A DNA stretch of 64,000 nucleotides, taken from positions 13,435 to 77,434 of the forward strand of contig CALLKI010000080.1 of assembly GCA_938008415.1 (NCBI GenBank), given 5' to 3'. Positions 17,162 through 25,742 of the stretch are shown here, in pieces; within the stretch, counting starts at the first letter, position 1, and each line of letters starts with the position of its first letter. The DNA comes from an uncultured Luteimonas sp. GTDB lineage: Bacteria; Pseudomonadota; Gammaproteobacteria; Xanthomonadales; Xanthomonadaceae. Under the pieces are notes generated by a model, which had not been told where the DNA came from, ran no database searches, and saw nothing but the letters and a program-made list of their open reading frames with translations. Position numbers and translations under genes: made by a program.

Positions 17162-17922
17162 TGGCACGGATCAATCTCCTCCCGTGGCGTGCCGAGCGCC
17201 GCAAGCAGCAGCAGAAGGAATTCGGCCTGATGCTGGCGCTGGCCGCGCTGGCCGGCGTCGTGCTGTGGTTCCTGGTCAACCTCTACTACAACGCCCAGAT
17301 CTCCGGGCAGCACGAGCGCAACGCCTTCCTCGAGAACGAGATCCGCCAGGTCGACGCGCAGATCAAGGAGATCGAGGAGCTCGATCGCCAGAAGGCCCGC
17401 CTGCTGGCGCGCAAGGAGGTGATCGAGCAGCTGCAGGCCAACCGCTCGCAGATGGTGCACCTGTTCGATTCGCTGGTGCGCACGATCCCGGATGGCGTGA
17501 CCCTGACCGCGATCAAGCAGGAGGGCGAGAAGCTGACCCTCGAGGGCCGCTCGCAGTCCAATTCGCGGGTCAGTACCTACATGCGCAACCTGGAAGGCTC
17601 CGGGTGGATGACCAGGCCCGAGCTGTCGGTGATCGAGGCCAAGGACGGGGTGGCCGGCCTGCCGTACATGTTCCAGCTCACTGTGCAGCTGTCGAACCCG
17701 AACGCGCCGAAGGACGAGGATGGCGACGGCGTGCCCGACCCGGTGCCGCCGGTCAGCAGCGGCCCGGCCCCTGCTGACGGGCAGGGGGCCGCCACGGAGC
17801 CGGCGGCCGAGGCCCCGGCCGCCGCGGAAGGGCAGGCGCAGCCGGAACAGGTGCAGGACCCGGAAGCGCAGCCGCAACCGGCCGGGCAGGCCGGGGGGGC
17901 GGCTGAAGGAGGTGCCCGGTGA
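17161..17922 (+). CDS. pilN: Type IV pilus inner-membrane alignment protein PilN, with an extended acidic tail
   Basis: A 253-residue bitopic protein. The cytoplasmic N-terminus INLLPWR binds PilM; a transmembrane helix covers about residues 22-43, followed by a coiled coil (about 50-95) and a ferredoxin-like periplasmic domain. Beyond residue 180 there is an Ala/Pro/Gln/Glu-rich tail of about 70 residues. This tail opens with DEDGDGVPD at residues 185-193, matching DxDxDGxxD, the calcium-binding pattern of EF-hands and thrombospondin type 3 repeats. The tail makes this longer than ordinary PilN (about 200 residues). It is coupled to pilM and pilO by overlapping start/stop codons. Confidence 0.94.
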   Translation: MARINLLPWRAERRKQQQKEFGLMLALAALAGVVLWFLVNLYYNAQISGQHERNAFLENEIRQVDAQIKEIEELDRQKARLLARKEVIEQLQANRSQMVHLFDSLVRTIPDGVTLTAIKQEGEKLTLEGRSQSNSRVSTYMRNLEGSGWMTRPELSVIEAKDGVAGLPYMFQLTVQLSNPNAPKDEDGDGVPDPVPPVSSGPAPADGQGAATEPAAEAPAAAEGQAQPEQVQDPEAQPQPAGQAGGAAEGGAR

Positions 17923-18593
17923 GCAAGAAGAAAGTGTCGCTGAAGGATCTCGGGCAGCTCGATTTCAACAACATCGGCTCCTGGCCCCGCGAGTTCAAGG
18001 TCGGCTTCTGCGTCTTCGTCGGCCTGCTGATCTTCGGCCTGCTTTGGTGGTTCCTCACCAGCCCCAAGGGCGACGAGCTGGAGCGGCTTGAGCGCAGGGA
18101 GGCCGAACTGCGCAGCGAGTTCGAACTCAAGCAGGGGCGCGCGGCCAACCTTGATGCCCTCAAGCAGCAGCTCGCGCAGATGGAGCAGCAACTGCAGCAG
18201 ATGCTGCGCCAGCTGCCCAGCCGCACCGAGATGCCGGCGCTGATCAACGACATCTCGCAGACCGCGCTGGCCACCGGCATCTACAACGAGCTGTTCAGGC
18301 CGGGTCCCGAGGTGCCGAAGGAGTTCTACGCCGAAAAGCCGATCGAGCTGAAGATGGTGGGCACCTACCACCAGTTCGGCGCCTTCGTCAGCGGCGTGGC
18401 TTCGCTGCCGCGCGTGGTGATCCTGACCATGCACGACATCTCGCTGCGTCCCCGTGGTGAAAGGAACCCGGGCGAGGGCATCCGGCCGAATTCCACCCTG
18501 GAGCTCTCGGGCACGGTGAAGACCTACCGCTACCTCGACGAGGAGGAGGCGCAACAGGCAGCCGCCACCACGGCGGCAGGAGGGGAGCGCTGA
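17919..18593 (+). CDS. pilO: Type IV pilus inner-membrane alignment protein PilO
   Basis: A 224-residue bitopic protein forming heterodimers with PilN. A short cytoplasmic N-terminus is followed by a transmembrane helix at about residues 26-47 (VGFCVFVGLLIFGLLWWF), a coiled coil (about 50-95) and a periplasmic ferredoxin-like domain. It starts with GTG inside the pilN stop (GTGA overlap) with AGGAGGT just upstream, and its TGA overlaps the pilP ATG. It links the inner-membrane machinery through PilP to the secretin. Confidence 0.94.
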   Translation: MSKKKVSLKDLGQLDFNNIGSWPREFKVGFCVFVGLLIFGLLWWFLTSPKGDELERLERREAELRSEFELKQGRAANLDALKQQLAQMEQQLQQMLRQLPSRTEMPALINDISQTALATGIYNELFRPGPEVPKEFYAEKPIELKMVGTYHQFGAFVSGVASLPRVVILTMHDISLRPRGERNPGEGIRPNSTLELSGTVKTYRYLDEEEAQQAAATTAAGGER

Positions 18594-19132
18594 TGCGCAC
18601 GATGAAGACCACGGCACGGCTGGCGTTGCTCGCACTGGCGACGGCCGCGCTGGCAGGGTGCGTGCGCGGCGTGACCAGCACGCCCGGCGACGCCCCCAAC
18701 CTCGAGGAGTGGGTGGCGAACGTGAAGGCGCGCCCGGCGCCGCCGCTGGAGCCGCTGCCGGTGATGCAGCAGTTCGAGACCTTCGAGTATGCGGCGCAGG
18801 ACCTGCGCGATCCGTTCAGCACCGCCTTCGGGCGCGACGCGGGGGGGACCGGCCCGCGGCCTGACGCCAACCGGCGCAAGCACGTGCTCGAGCAATTCCC
18901 CCTCGACAGTCTCGACATGGTGGGGACGCTCCACAGTGGCGGGCAGATCGTCGGTCTGGTGATGGCGCCGGACAAGGTGACCTACCGCGTGGTTCCGGGC
19001 ACGTACATGGGCCAGAACGACGGGCGCGTGACCAGCGTGCACGAAGACAGGATCGAACTCGTCGAACTGGTGCCGGATGGCGCGGGTGGCTGGCTTGAAC
19101 GGCCGGCGACGATTGCGCTCGAGGACAACTGA
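18593..19132 (+). CDS. pilP: Type IV pilus lipoprotein PilP
   Basis: A 179-residue inner-membrane lipoprotein. The N-terminal signal ends in the lipobox LAGC with the lipidated Cys at about residue 21. A flexible stretch is followed by the beta-sandwich HR-type domain (VGTLHSGGQIVGLVMAPDK, YMGQNDGRVTSV) that contacts the N0 domain of PilQ. ATG 18593 overlaps the pilO stop (TGATG). Confidence 0.93.
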   Translation: MRTMKTTARLALLALATAALAGCVRGVTSTPGDAPNLEEWVANVKARPAPPLEPLPVMQQFETFEYAAQDLRDPFSTAFGRDAGGTGPRPDANRRKHVLEQFPLDSLDMVGTLHSGGQIVGLVMAPDKVTYRVVPGTYMGQNDGRVTSVHEDRIELVELVPDGAGGWLERPATIALEDN

Positions 19133-19147
19133 TTAGGGGAAGCCACG

Positions 19148-21004
19148 ATGATCGTTAGCAAAGCGCACAGCCCGAACGCGATCCGGCGCGGCATGCGGTT
19201 CCGGGCGGGGATCGCCGGCCTCGCGGCGGGCCTGCTGGCCGCCACAGCCGCGGTGCACGCGGGGCAGCCCGCGACGTTCCCGGCCGTCCTCGCCGGCCAG
19301 GTCTCGGCCGTGGATCCTGCCAAGCAGCGGCCGGCGGCGGTGGCAGTGTCGAGGATCGACTTCAAGCGCGGTGACGGCGGCTCCGGCAAGCTGATCGTGC
19401 AGTTCGACGGCGAGGGCGCCATGCCCGACCTGCGCACGCAGGGTTCGGAAGTCGTGGTCGACGTTGGCAACGCCAGTCTGCCGGCCTCGCTGCAGCGGCC
19501 GCTGAACGTGACCGACTTCGCCACGCCCGTGCAGCGCATCGACGCCAGCCAGGGGGGGCAGGGCGCGCGCATCGTGCTGAGCACGAAGGGCAGCTTCGAG
19601 TCGCTGGCCTACCAGACCGGCCGCGACTACATCGTCGAGATCGTGCCGCGTGCCTCCGGGGCGCAGCGTGCGGTCGGCGCGGCCGCGGGCGTGGCCGCCG
19701 TGGCCCAGCAGTCCGGCACGGGCTACACCGGGCGCCCGGTGACCTTCAATTTCCAGGACGTGCCCGTGCGCACGGTGCTGCAGTTGATCGCCGAGGAGTC
19801 GGGCCTGAACATCGTCGCCAGCGACACCGTGCAGGGCAACATCACCCTGCGCCTGGTCAACGTGCCGTGGGACCAGGCGCTCGACCTGATCCTGCAGGCC
19901 AAGCAGCTGGACAAGCGCCGCAACGGCAACGTCGTCTGGGTGGCGCCGCAGGCCGAGATCGCCGCGTTCGAGCAGGCCAAGGAGGACGCCCGCTTGGCCA
20001 TCGAGGAGCGCGCCGAGAAGGTCACGGAGTACATCCCGATCAACTACGGCAACGCCGAGGACATTGCCAAGCTGCTGACCGAGGAGAGCAAGAACAACAT
20101 GCAGGGGCGCGGCGCAGGCGGCCAGGGCCAGCTGCATGACCAGGGCTTCCTGTCCGCACGCGGCAGCATCAGCTTCGACCGCCGCACCAACACCCTGCTG
20201 GTGGTCGACATCCCGCAGCGCGTGGCCGAGATCAAGCGCCTGGTGACCATGCTGGACAAGCCGGTGGACCAGGTCGTGATCGAAGCGCGCATCGTCATCG
20301 CCAACGAATCCTTCGCGCGCGACCTCGGCGCCCGCTTTGGCGTCAGCGGTTCCAAGGATCGCGTCAGCTGGGGCGGCAGCCTTGGCGACAATGGCAACAC
20401 GGGTGGCTTGAACTGGAGCGCCCCGGTCGCCAACGCGGGTTCCCTGGCCTTCACCATCCTCGGCAACACCATCAACTGGGATGTCGAGCTGTCGGCGCTG
20501 CAGGAGGAAGGCCGTGGCGAGGTGATCTCCAACCCGCGCCTGGTCACCAGCAACCAGAAGGAGGCGGTGATCCGCCAGGGCCAGGAGATCGGCTACCTGA
20601 CCGTGACCGGCGGCCAGAGCAACAACGTGCCGACGGTCGAGTTCAAGGACGCGCTGCTCGAGCTGAAGGTCACGCCGACCATCACCAACGACGGCCGCGT
20701 GTTCCTGAGCATTGCCCTGAAGAAGGATGAGGTCGACCGCTACATCCAGATCCCGCCGAACCTGGGCCAGGTGCCGCTGATCAACAAGCGAGAGATCACC
20801 ACCGCGGTTCTGGTCGAGGACGGCCAGACGGTGTCGATCGGCGGCGTCTACGAGTTCAGCAGCCGCAGTGACCTGGCCAAGGTGCCGTTCCTCGGCGACC
20901 TGCCGATCCTCGGCAACCTGTTCAAGAACCGTGGCAAGAACAGGGAAAAGGCCGAGCTGCTGATCTTCGTCACGCCCAAGGTGCTGCGCGTCGCGCAGCG
21001 CTGA
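19148..21004 (+). CDS. pilQ: Type IV pilus secretin PilQ
   Basis: A 618-residue outer-membrane secretin forming the pore through which the pilus passes. Order of domains: signal peptide (about 1-37, ending AAVHA), one AMIN peptidoglycan-binding domain (about 60-165), an STN/N0 domain (about 195-280, VTFNFQDVPVRTVLQLIAEES), an N1/NolW domain, then the secretin core from about 370 with GEVISNPRLVTSNQKEA and the terminal VPFLGDLPILGNLFK. Many relatives carry two AMIN domains; only one is obvious here. It is the last gene of pilMNOPQ and is followed by a terminator. Confidence 0.96.
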   Translation: MIVSKAHSPNAIRRGMRFRAGIAGLAAGLLAATAAVHAGQPATFPAVLAGQVSAVDPAKQRPAAVAVSRIDFKRGDGGSGKLIVQFDGEGAMPDLRTQGSEVVVDVGNASLPASLQRPLNVTDFATPVQRIDASQGGQGARIVLSTKGSFESLAYQTGRDYIVEIVPRASGAQRAVGAAAGVAAVAQQSGTGYTGRPVTFNFQDVPVRTVLQLIAEESGLNIVASDTVQGNITLRLVNVPWDQALDLILQAKQLDKRRNGNVVWVAPQAEIAAFEQAKEDARLAIEERAEKVTEYIPINYGNAEDIAKLLTEESKNNMQGRGAGGQGQLHDQGFLSARGSISFDRRTNTLLVVDIPQRVAEIKRLVTMLDKPVDQVVIEARIVIANESFARDLGARFGVSGSKDRVSWGGSLGDNGNTGGLNWSAPVANAGSLAFTILGNTINWDVELSALQEEGRGEVISNPRLVTSNQKEAVIRQGQEIGYLTVTGGQSNNVPTVEFKDALLELKVTPTITNDGRVFLSIALKKDEVDRYIQIPPNLGQVPLINKREITTAVLVEDGQTVSIGGVYEFSSRSDLAKVPFLGDLPILGNLFKNRGKNREKAELLIFVTPKVLRVAQR

Positions 21005-21025
21005 GCGGCCGGGCGCGGATCCGCC

Positions 21026-21051
21026 GGAACGGGGCCTTCGGGCCCCGTTCC
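21026..21051 (+). terminator. Terminator of the pilMNOPQ operon
   Basis: A perfect 11-bp GC-rich stem (21026-21036 with 21041-21051) closed by a TTCG tetraloop, then CGTTTCC. The T tract is short. Confidence 0.75.
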
Positions 21052-21227
21052 CGTTTCCGGGCCGGGAGAAGCATGGTCCGCCGCATCGCGCGTTGCGATG
21101 GCACGCGGGGCATGGGCAGGCCTGCACGCCGGGCGACACGGGATCCGCGTGTGCCCTCCCGGCGCGGCCGGGCCGCCGGCGGCGGTCTGCTAAGCTGACG
21201 CGTCGCGTTCATTTCCGGAGCTGAAGC

Positions 21228-22544
21228 ATGGCCAAGGCGGGAGAACAGGCGCGGATGCCGCTGCACTGGAAGATCGGCATCGGCTTCGCCGCGGGGCTGG
21301 CGCTGGGACTGCTGGTGCACTACGCCATCGGCGGCGACGCCGGCTGGGTACAGGCGGCGATCCGCTACGGCACGCAGCCGTTCTCGACCCTGTTCCTCAA
21401 CCTGATTTTCATGCTGATCGTGCCGCTGCTGTTCTCGGCGCTGGTGGTCGGCGTGTCGGAGATGGGCGACATCGGCTCGCTCGGCCGGATCGGCTGGCGT
21501 ACGCTTGCCTACACCGTGCTGCTGTCGGGCATCGCGGTGCTGCTGGGCCTGGTGATGGTCAATCTGTTCGAGCCGGGCTCGGGCGTCGACCCCGAGCTGG
21601 CGCGGCAGTTGCTGGCAGAGAGCGCGGAACGCACCCAGGCCATCGTCCGCGACAGCACATCCCAGCCGAAGGGCATGGACATGCTGCTGTCGATCGTGCC
21701 GCAGAACGTGCTCGGCGCCGCGTCCGACAACGCCAGCATCCTCTCGCTGATGTTCTTCGCGCTGATGTTCGGCATCGGCCTGGTGCTGACCCGCACGCCG
21801 CAGACCGAGGTGCTCAAGCGTGGCATCGAGGGCCTGTTCGAGGTGTCGATGACCCTGATCGGCCTGGTCATCCGCCTGGCGCCGTACGCGGTGTTCTGCT
21901 TCATGTTCAACCTCGCGGTGCTGTTCGGCTGGGACCTGCTGGCCAAGCTGGGCAAGTATGTGCTGGTGGTGGCAGGTGCGCTGGCGATCCACATGGTGGT
22001 GGTGTACGGCGCAGCACTGCGCCTGATCGCACGGCGCTCGCCGCTGGAGTTCTTCAGCGGCGTACAGGAGGCGATGCTGATGGCGTTCTCGACCGCCTCC
22101 AGCAACGCCACGCTCCCGACCGCGTTGCGGGTGGCGGACGACGAGCTGAAGCTGCCGAAGAAGATCTCGCGCTTCGTACTGACCATCGGTGCGACCGCCA
22201 ACCAGAACGGTACCGCGCTGTTCGAGGGCGTGACCGTGATCTTCCTGGCCCAGTTCTTCGGCGTGGAACTGGGTCTGGCCGAGCAGTTCCTGGTGATGCT
22301 GGTGTGCATCCTCGGTGGCATCGGCACCGCGGGCGTGCCGTCCGGCTCGCTGCCGGTGGTGGCGCTGATCTGCGCCATGGTCGGGGTACCGGCCGAGGGC
22401 ATCGGCCTGGTGCTGGGCGTCAACCACTTCCTCGACATGTGCCGGACCACGGTGAACGTGACCGGTGACCTCGGCATCGCCGCGCTCGTGGCGGGCCGCG
22501 AGGGGGATGCCCCGGGGCCGTCCGCAGGCAGGCAGGCGGGCTAG
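21228..22544 (+). CDS. Dicarboxylate/amino acid:cation symporter (DAACS family)
   Basis: A 438-residue inner-membrane glutamate/C4-dicarboxylate type carrier with about eight helices and two re-entrant loops. The family motifs are intact: the serine-rich STASSNATLP hairpin, the TIGATANQNGTALF helix (NMDGT-like region), GIGTAGVPSGS and DMCRTTVNVTGD near the C-terminus. These bind substrate together with sodium or protons. The sequence does not distinguish aspartate/glutamate from succinate/fumarate/malate. It lies between the pil terminator and tkt and appears monocistronic. Confidence 0.9.
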   Translation: MAKAGEQARMPLHWKIGIGFAAGLALGLLVHYAIGGDAGWVQAAIRYGTQPFSTLFLNLIFMLIVPLLFSALVVGVSEMGDIGSLGRIGWRTLAYTVLLSGIAVLLGLVMVNLFEPGSGVDPELARQLLAESAERTQAIVRDSTSQPKGMDMLLSIVPQNVLGAASDNASILSLMFFALMFGIGLVLTRTPQTEVLKRGIEGLFEVSMTLIGLVIRLAPYAVFCFMFNLAVLFGWDLLAKLGKYVLVVAGALAIHMVVVYGAALRLIARRSPLEFFSGVQEAMLMAFSTASSNATLPTALRVADDELKLPKKISRFVLTIGATANQNGTALFEGVTVIFLAQFFGVELGLAEQFLVMLVCILGGIGTAGVPSGSLPVVALICAMVGVPAEGIGLVLGVNHFLDMCRTTVNVTGDLGIAALVAGREGDAPGPSAGRQAG

Positions 22545-22655
22545 GCCCGGGGGGCGCCGGCCCGGCGCGGGCGACAAGCCGGGGGCGGGATGGGACAATA
22601 GGCACCCTGTGCCCGCCACGGCGGGTTTCCCCGCGACCCCAAGCCCCACGACGCC

Positions 22656-24644
22656 ATGACGACGCCCAGCCGCCGCGAACTTGCCAACGCTCTCCGTTTC
22701 CTCGCCATCGACGCGGTCCAGGCCGCCAATTCCGGCCACCCGGGCATGCCGATGGGCATGGCCGACATCGCCGAGGTGCTGTGGAACGACTATCTCAGCC
22801 ACAACCCCGGCAACCCGCGCTGGTTCAACCGCGACCGCTTCGTCCTGTCCAACGGCCACGGCTCGATGCTGCAGTACGCGCTGCTGCACCTGTCGGGATA
22901 CGACCTGCCGCTGGAGGAACTGAAGAACTTCCGCCAGCTCGGCTCGCGCACGCCGGGCCATCCCGAGAACTTCGTGACCCCGGGCGTGGAGACCACCACC
23001 GGGCCGCTGGGACAGGGCTTCGCCAACGCCGTCGGCTTCGCGCTGGCCGAGAAGCTGCTGGCGCAGCGCTTCAACCGCCCCGAGTTCCCGGTCGTGGACC
23101 ACCGCACCTGGGTGTTCCTGGGCGACGGCTGCCTGATGGAAGGCATCTCGCACGAGGCCGCGTCGCTGGCCGGCACCTGGAAGCTGGGCAAGCTGGTCGC
23201 GTTCTGGGACGACAACCGCATCTCCATCGACGGCGACACCCGCGGCTGGTTCACCGACGACACGCCTGCGCGCTTCGAGGCCTACGGCTGGCGCGTGATC
23301 CGCGACGTGGACGGCCACGACCCCGACTCGATCAAGGCCGCGATCGAGGCCGCGATGGAGAACGAGGACAAGCCGGTGCTGATCTGCTGCCGCACCACCA
23401 TCGGCTTCGGCTCGCCGAACAAGGCGGGCAGGGAATCGGTGCACGGCGCGCCGCTTGGCAGGGACGAGGTCGAGGCCACGCGCAAGGCGCTGGGCTGGGA
23501 GTACGGCCCGTTCGAGATCCCGCAGCACATCCGCGACGCCTGGCGTGCCAACGGCGCCGGGCTGGTGCGCGAGGAGCAGTGGAACCGGCTGTTCGACGAG
23601 TACGCCAGGCGCTACCCGGAGCTGGCCGCGGAGCTGGTGCGCCGCTCGCATGGCGAGCTGCCGGAGGGCTTCGCCGCGGCGGCCGACGCGTTCATCGCGA
23701 AGGTGCAGGCCGAGGGCCCGTCCATCGCCTCGCGCAAGGCCTCGCAGAACGCGATCGAGGCCTACGCGCCGCTGTTGCCGGAGCTGGTCGGCGGCTCGGC
23801 GGACCTGGCGCATTCCAACCTGACGCTGTGGAAGGGCAGCAAGTCCGTCGCCAGCGACGACCCGGATGCCAACTACGTGTACTACGGCGTGCGCGAGTTC
23901 GCGATGACCGCGATCTCCAACGGACTGGCGCTGCATGGCGGCTTCATCCCGTACGACGCGACGTTCCTGGTGTTCAGCGACTACGCGCGCAACGCCGTGC
24001 GCATGAGCGCGCTGATGCACGCGCACGCGATCCACGTGTACACCCACGACTCGATCGGCCTGGGCGAGGACGGCCCGACCCACCAGCCGGTCGAGCACCT
24101 GGCCTCGCTGCGCTACATCCCGAACAACGACGTCTGGCGGCCGTGCGACGCGGTGGAGTCGGCGGTGGCCTGGCGCGCGGCGATCGAGCGCCGCGAAGGC
24201 CCCAGCTGTCTGGTGTTCAGCCGCCAGAACCTGCCGCACCAGCCACGTACCGGGGCGCAGGTGCGCGACATCGCGCGCGGCGGCTACGTGCTGAAGGATT
24301 CGGCGGGCACGCCGGAGATCATCCTGATCGCCACCGGCTCCGAGGTGGCGCTGGCGATGGAGGCCGCGGCCCGGCTCGGCGACCACGTGCGCGTGGTGTC
24401 CATGCCGTCGACCACCGTGTTCGACCGCCAGGACGAGGCGTACCGCGAATCGGTGCTGCCGAAGGCCGTGCGCAGGCGCGTGGCGATCGAGGCGGGCGTG
24501 AGCGATTTCTGGCGCAAGTACGTCGGCCTCGAGGGCGCGGTGGTCGGCATGGACACCTTCGGCGCCAGCGCGCCGGCCGACAGGCTGTTCGCGCACTTCG
24601 GCTTCACCGTCGAGCGCGTGGTCGAGGTCGCGAAGTCGCTGTAA
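22656..24644 (+). CDS. tkt: Transketolase
   Basis: A 662-residue thiamine-diphosphate enzyme of the non-oxidative pentose phosphate pathway. The start RRELANALRFLAIDAVQAA, the His-containing NSGHPGMPMGMAD, the TPP-binding motif GDGCLMEG...N (about residues 153-182) and the C-terminal THDSIGLGEDGPTHQPVEHL are diagnostic, and the length is normal. It transfers two-carbon ketol units between sugar phosphates in the cytoplasm. It is separated from the convergent bolA gene by inverted repeats. Confidence 0.96.
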   Translation: MTTPSRRELANALRFLAIDAVQAANSGHPGMPMGMADIAEVLWNDYLSHNPGNPRWFNRDRFVLSNGHGSMLQYALLHLSGYDLPLEELKNFRQLGSRTPGHPENFVTPGVETTTGPLGQGFANAVGFALAEKLLAQRFNRPEFPVVDHRTWVFLGDGCLMEGISHEAASLAGTWKLGKLVAFWDDNRISIDGDTRGWFTDDTPARFEAYGWRVIRDVDGHDPDSIKAAIEAAMENEDKPVLICCRTTIGFGSPNKAGRESVHGAPLGRDEVEATRKALGWEYGPFEIPQHIRDAWRANGAGLVREEQWNRLFDEYARRYPELAAELVRRSHGELPEGFAAAADAFIAKVQAEGPSIASRKASQNAIEAYAPLLPELVGGSADLAHSNLTLWKGSKSVASDDPDANYVYYGVREFAMTAISNGLALHGGFIPYDATFLVFSDYARNAVRMSALMHAHAIHVYTHDSIGLGEDGPTHQPVEHLASLRYIPNNDVWRPCDAVESAVAWRAAIERREGPSCLVFSRQNLPHQPRTGAQVRDIARGGYVLKDSAGTPEIILIATGSEVALAMEAAARLGDHVRVVSMPSTTVFDRQDEAYRESVLPKAVRRRVAIEAGVSDFWRKYVGLEGAVVGMDTFGASAPADRLFAHFGFTVERVVEVAKSL

Positions 24645-24650
24645 GCCGCC

Positions 24651-24733
24651 GCCTCCCCCCCGCTTGCGGGGGAGGGAGGCGCACACCCCTCCGCCTGCGG
24701 CACCCGATGCCTCCCCTGCCTGCGGCGGGAGGC
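24651..24733. repeat. Pair of GC-rich inverted repeats between tkt and bolA
   Basis: Two stem-loops in tandem. The first spans 24651-24680 (GCCTCC...CCCCCGC, loop TT, then the complementary arm with a bulge). The second is a 7-bp GCCTCCC/GGGAGGC stem at 24709-24715 and 24727-24733. They sit between convergent stop codons and could act as terminators; their C/G-run style also resembles dispersed intergenic repeats of GC-rich proteobacteria. Confidence 0.55.
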
Positions 24734-24759
24734 CGGGAGGGGGCAACAGGCACGGCGTC

Positions 24760-25083
24760 CTATACCGACGGCGTCGCGGGCTTGTCGTGTCTGCTGCCGC
24801 CGCGGCAGGCGGGCGAGTCGGGCGCGCGGCCGGCCGCGGCCCATTCCTCCGGGGTGTACGTGTGCAGCGCCAGGGCGTGGATCTCGCCCATCAGCGGGCC
24901 GAGCGTGCGGTAGACCAGCTGGTGCCGCTGCAGCAGGCGCTGCCCGGCGAACGCGCTGCTGGCGACCACCACCTTGTAATGGGTTTCCTGGCCGCGGCTG
25001 TGCATGTGGCTCTCGTCGTGCACCTCCAGGTGCGTGGGCGAAAGCGCATCCAGCGCGGCGCGGATGCGTTCGAGCTTCGACAT
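24760..25083 (-). CDS. bolA: BolA family protein
   Basis: A 107-residue small protein. The start MSKLERIRAALDALSP at 25083 gives the correct family N-terminus; the frame is open further upstream but runs into the modC end. The family block HSRGQETHYKVVVASSAF, with the downstream RHQLVYRTLG and HALALHTYTPEEW, shows the conserved His that can ligate a shared 2Fe-2S cluster with monothiol glutaredoxin. BolA proteins act in iron-sulfur trafficking and stress or cell-shape control. The last 20 residues are Arg/Ser/Pro-rich and not part of the fold. Confidence 0.9.
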   Translation of the reverse strand: MSKLERIRAALDALSPTHLEVHDESHMHSRGQETHYKVVVASSAFAGQRLLQRHQLVYRTLGPLMGEIHALALHTYTPEEWAAAGRAPDSPACRGGSRHDKPATPSV

Positions 25084-25121
25084 GCCCGCGATGTTAGCAC
25101 CGGCGGCGCCGCGGGCCCCGT

Positions 25122-25742
25122 TCAGTCGAGCCGGTGGACCGCGTGCGCCAGGCGCCGCACGTCGTCCTCGGTGTGGCTGACGTAGACCATCGGCAGCTTC
25201 ACCTCGTCGCGCACGCGCTGCAGCCACGGGATCAGCTCCTCGCGCCGGGCCCGGTCGAGCGAGGACAGCGGCTCGTCGAACAGCAGGATCGCCGGCTGCG
25301 ACAGCAGCGCGCGGCCGATCGCGACCCGCTGGGCCTCGCCGCCGGACAGGCCCTCGGGACGCCGGTCGAGCAGGTGGCCGATGCCGAGCAGGGCGACCAC
25401 CGCATCCAGTCCGAACGGCGCCTCGCCACCCCGCCGGCCGTGGCGGCCATAGAGCAGGTTGGCGCGCACGCTGCGGTGCGGGAACAGGCGCGCGTCCTGG
25501 AACACGTAGCCGATGCGCCGGCGGTGGGTGGGCAGGTCGATGCGGCGCTGCGAGTCGAACAGGACGCGGCCGTCGATGGCGATGCGCCCGGACACCGGCC
25601 GCAGCAGCCCGGCGATGGCGTACAGCACCGAGGTCTTGCCCGCGCCCGAGGGGCCGGTGAGCGCGAGCACGCGCGCGTCCTCGACGATCCGCACGTGGCG
25701 TTGGAACCGGCCCCGGCGCAGCTCGATATCGATCTCCAGCAT
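25122..25742 (-). CDS. modC: Molybdate ABC transporter ATP-binding protein, short form without TOBE/MOP domain
   Basis: A 206-residue ABC ATPase. Walker A GPSGAGKT (about residues 31-38), Q-loop VFQDARLFPH, signature LSGGEAQRVAIGRALL, Walker B ILLFDEP and the switch His in VSHTEDD are all intact. Canonical ModC is about 350 residues with a C-terminal molybdate-binding MOP/TOBE region; here the protein stops after the ATPase. Identity as ModC rests on coupling to modB (ATGA overlap at 25742) and on the order modA-modB-modC. Confidence 0.88.
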   Translation of the reverse strand: MLEIDIELRRGRFQRHVRIVEDARVLALTGPSGAGKTSVLYAIAGLLRPVSGRIAIDGRVLFDSQRRIDLPTHRRRIGYVFQDARLFPHRSVRANLLYGRHGRRGGEAPFGLDAVVALLGIGHLLDRRPEGLSGGEAQRVAIGRALLSQPAILLFDEPLSSLDRARREELIPWLQRVRDEVKLPMVYVSHTEDDVRRLAHAVHRLD

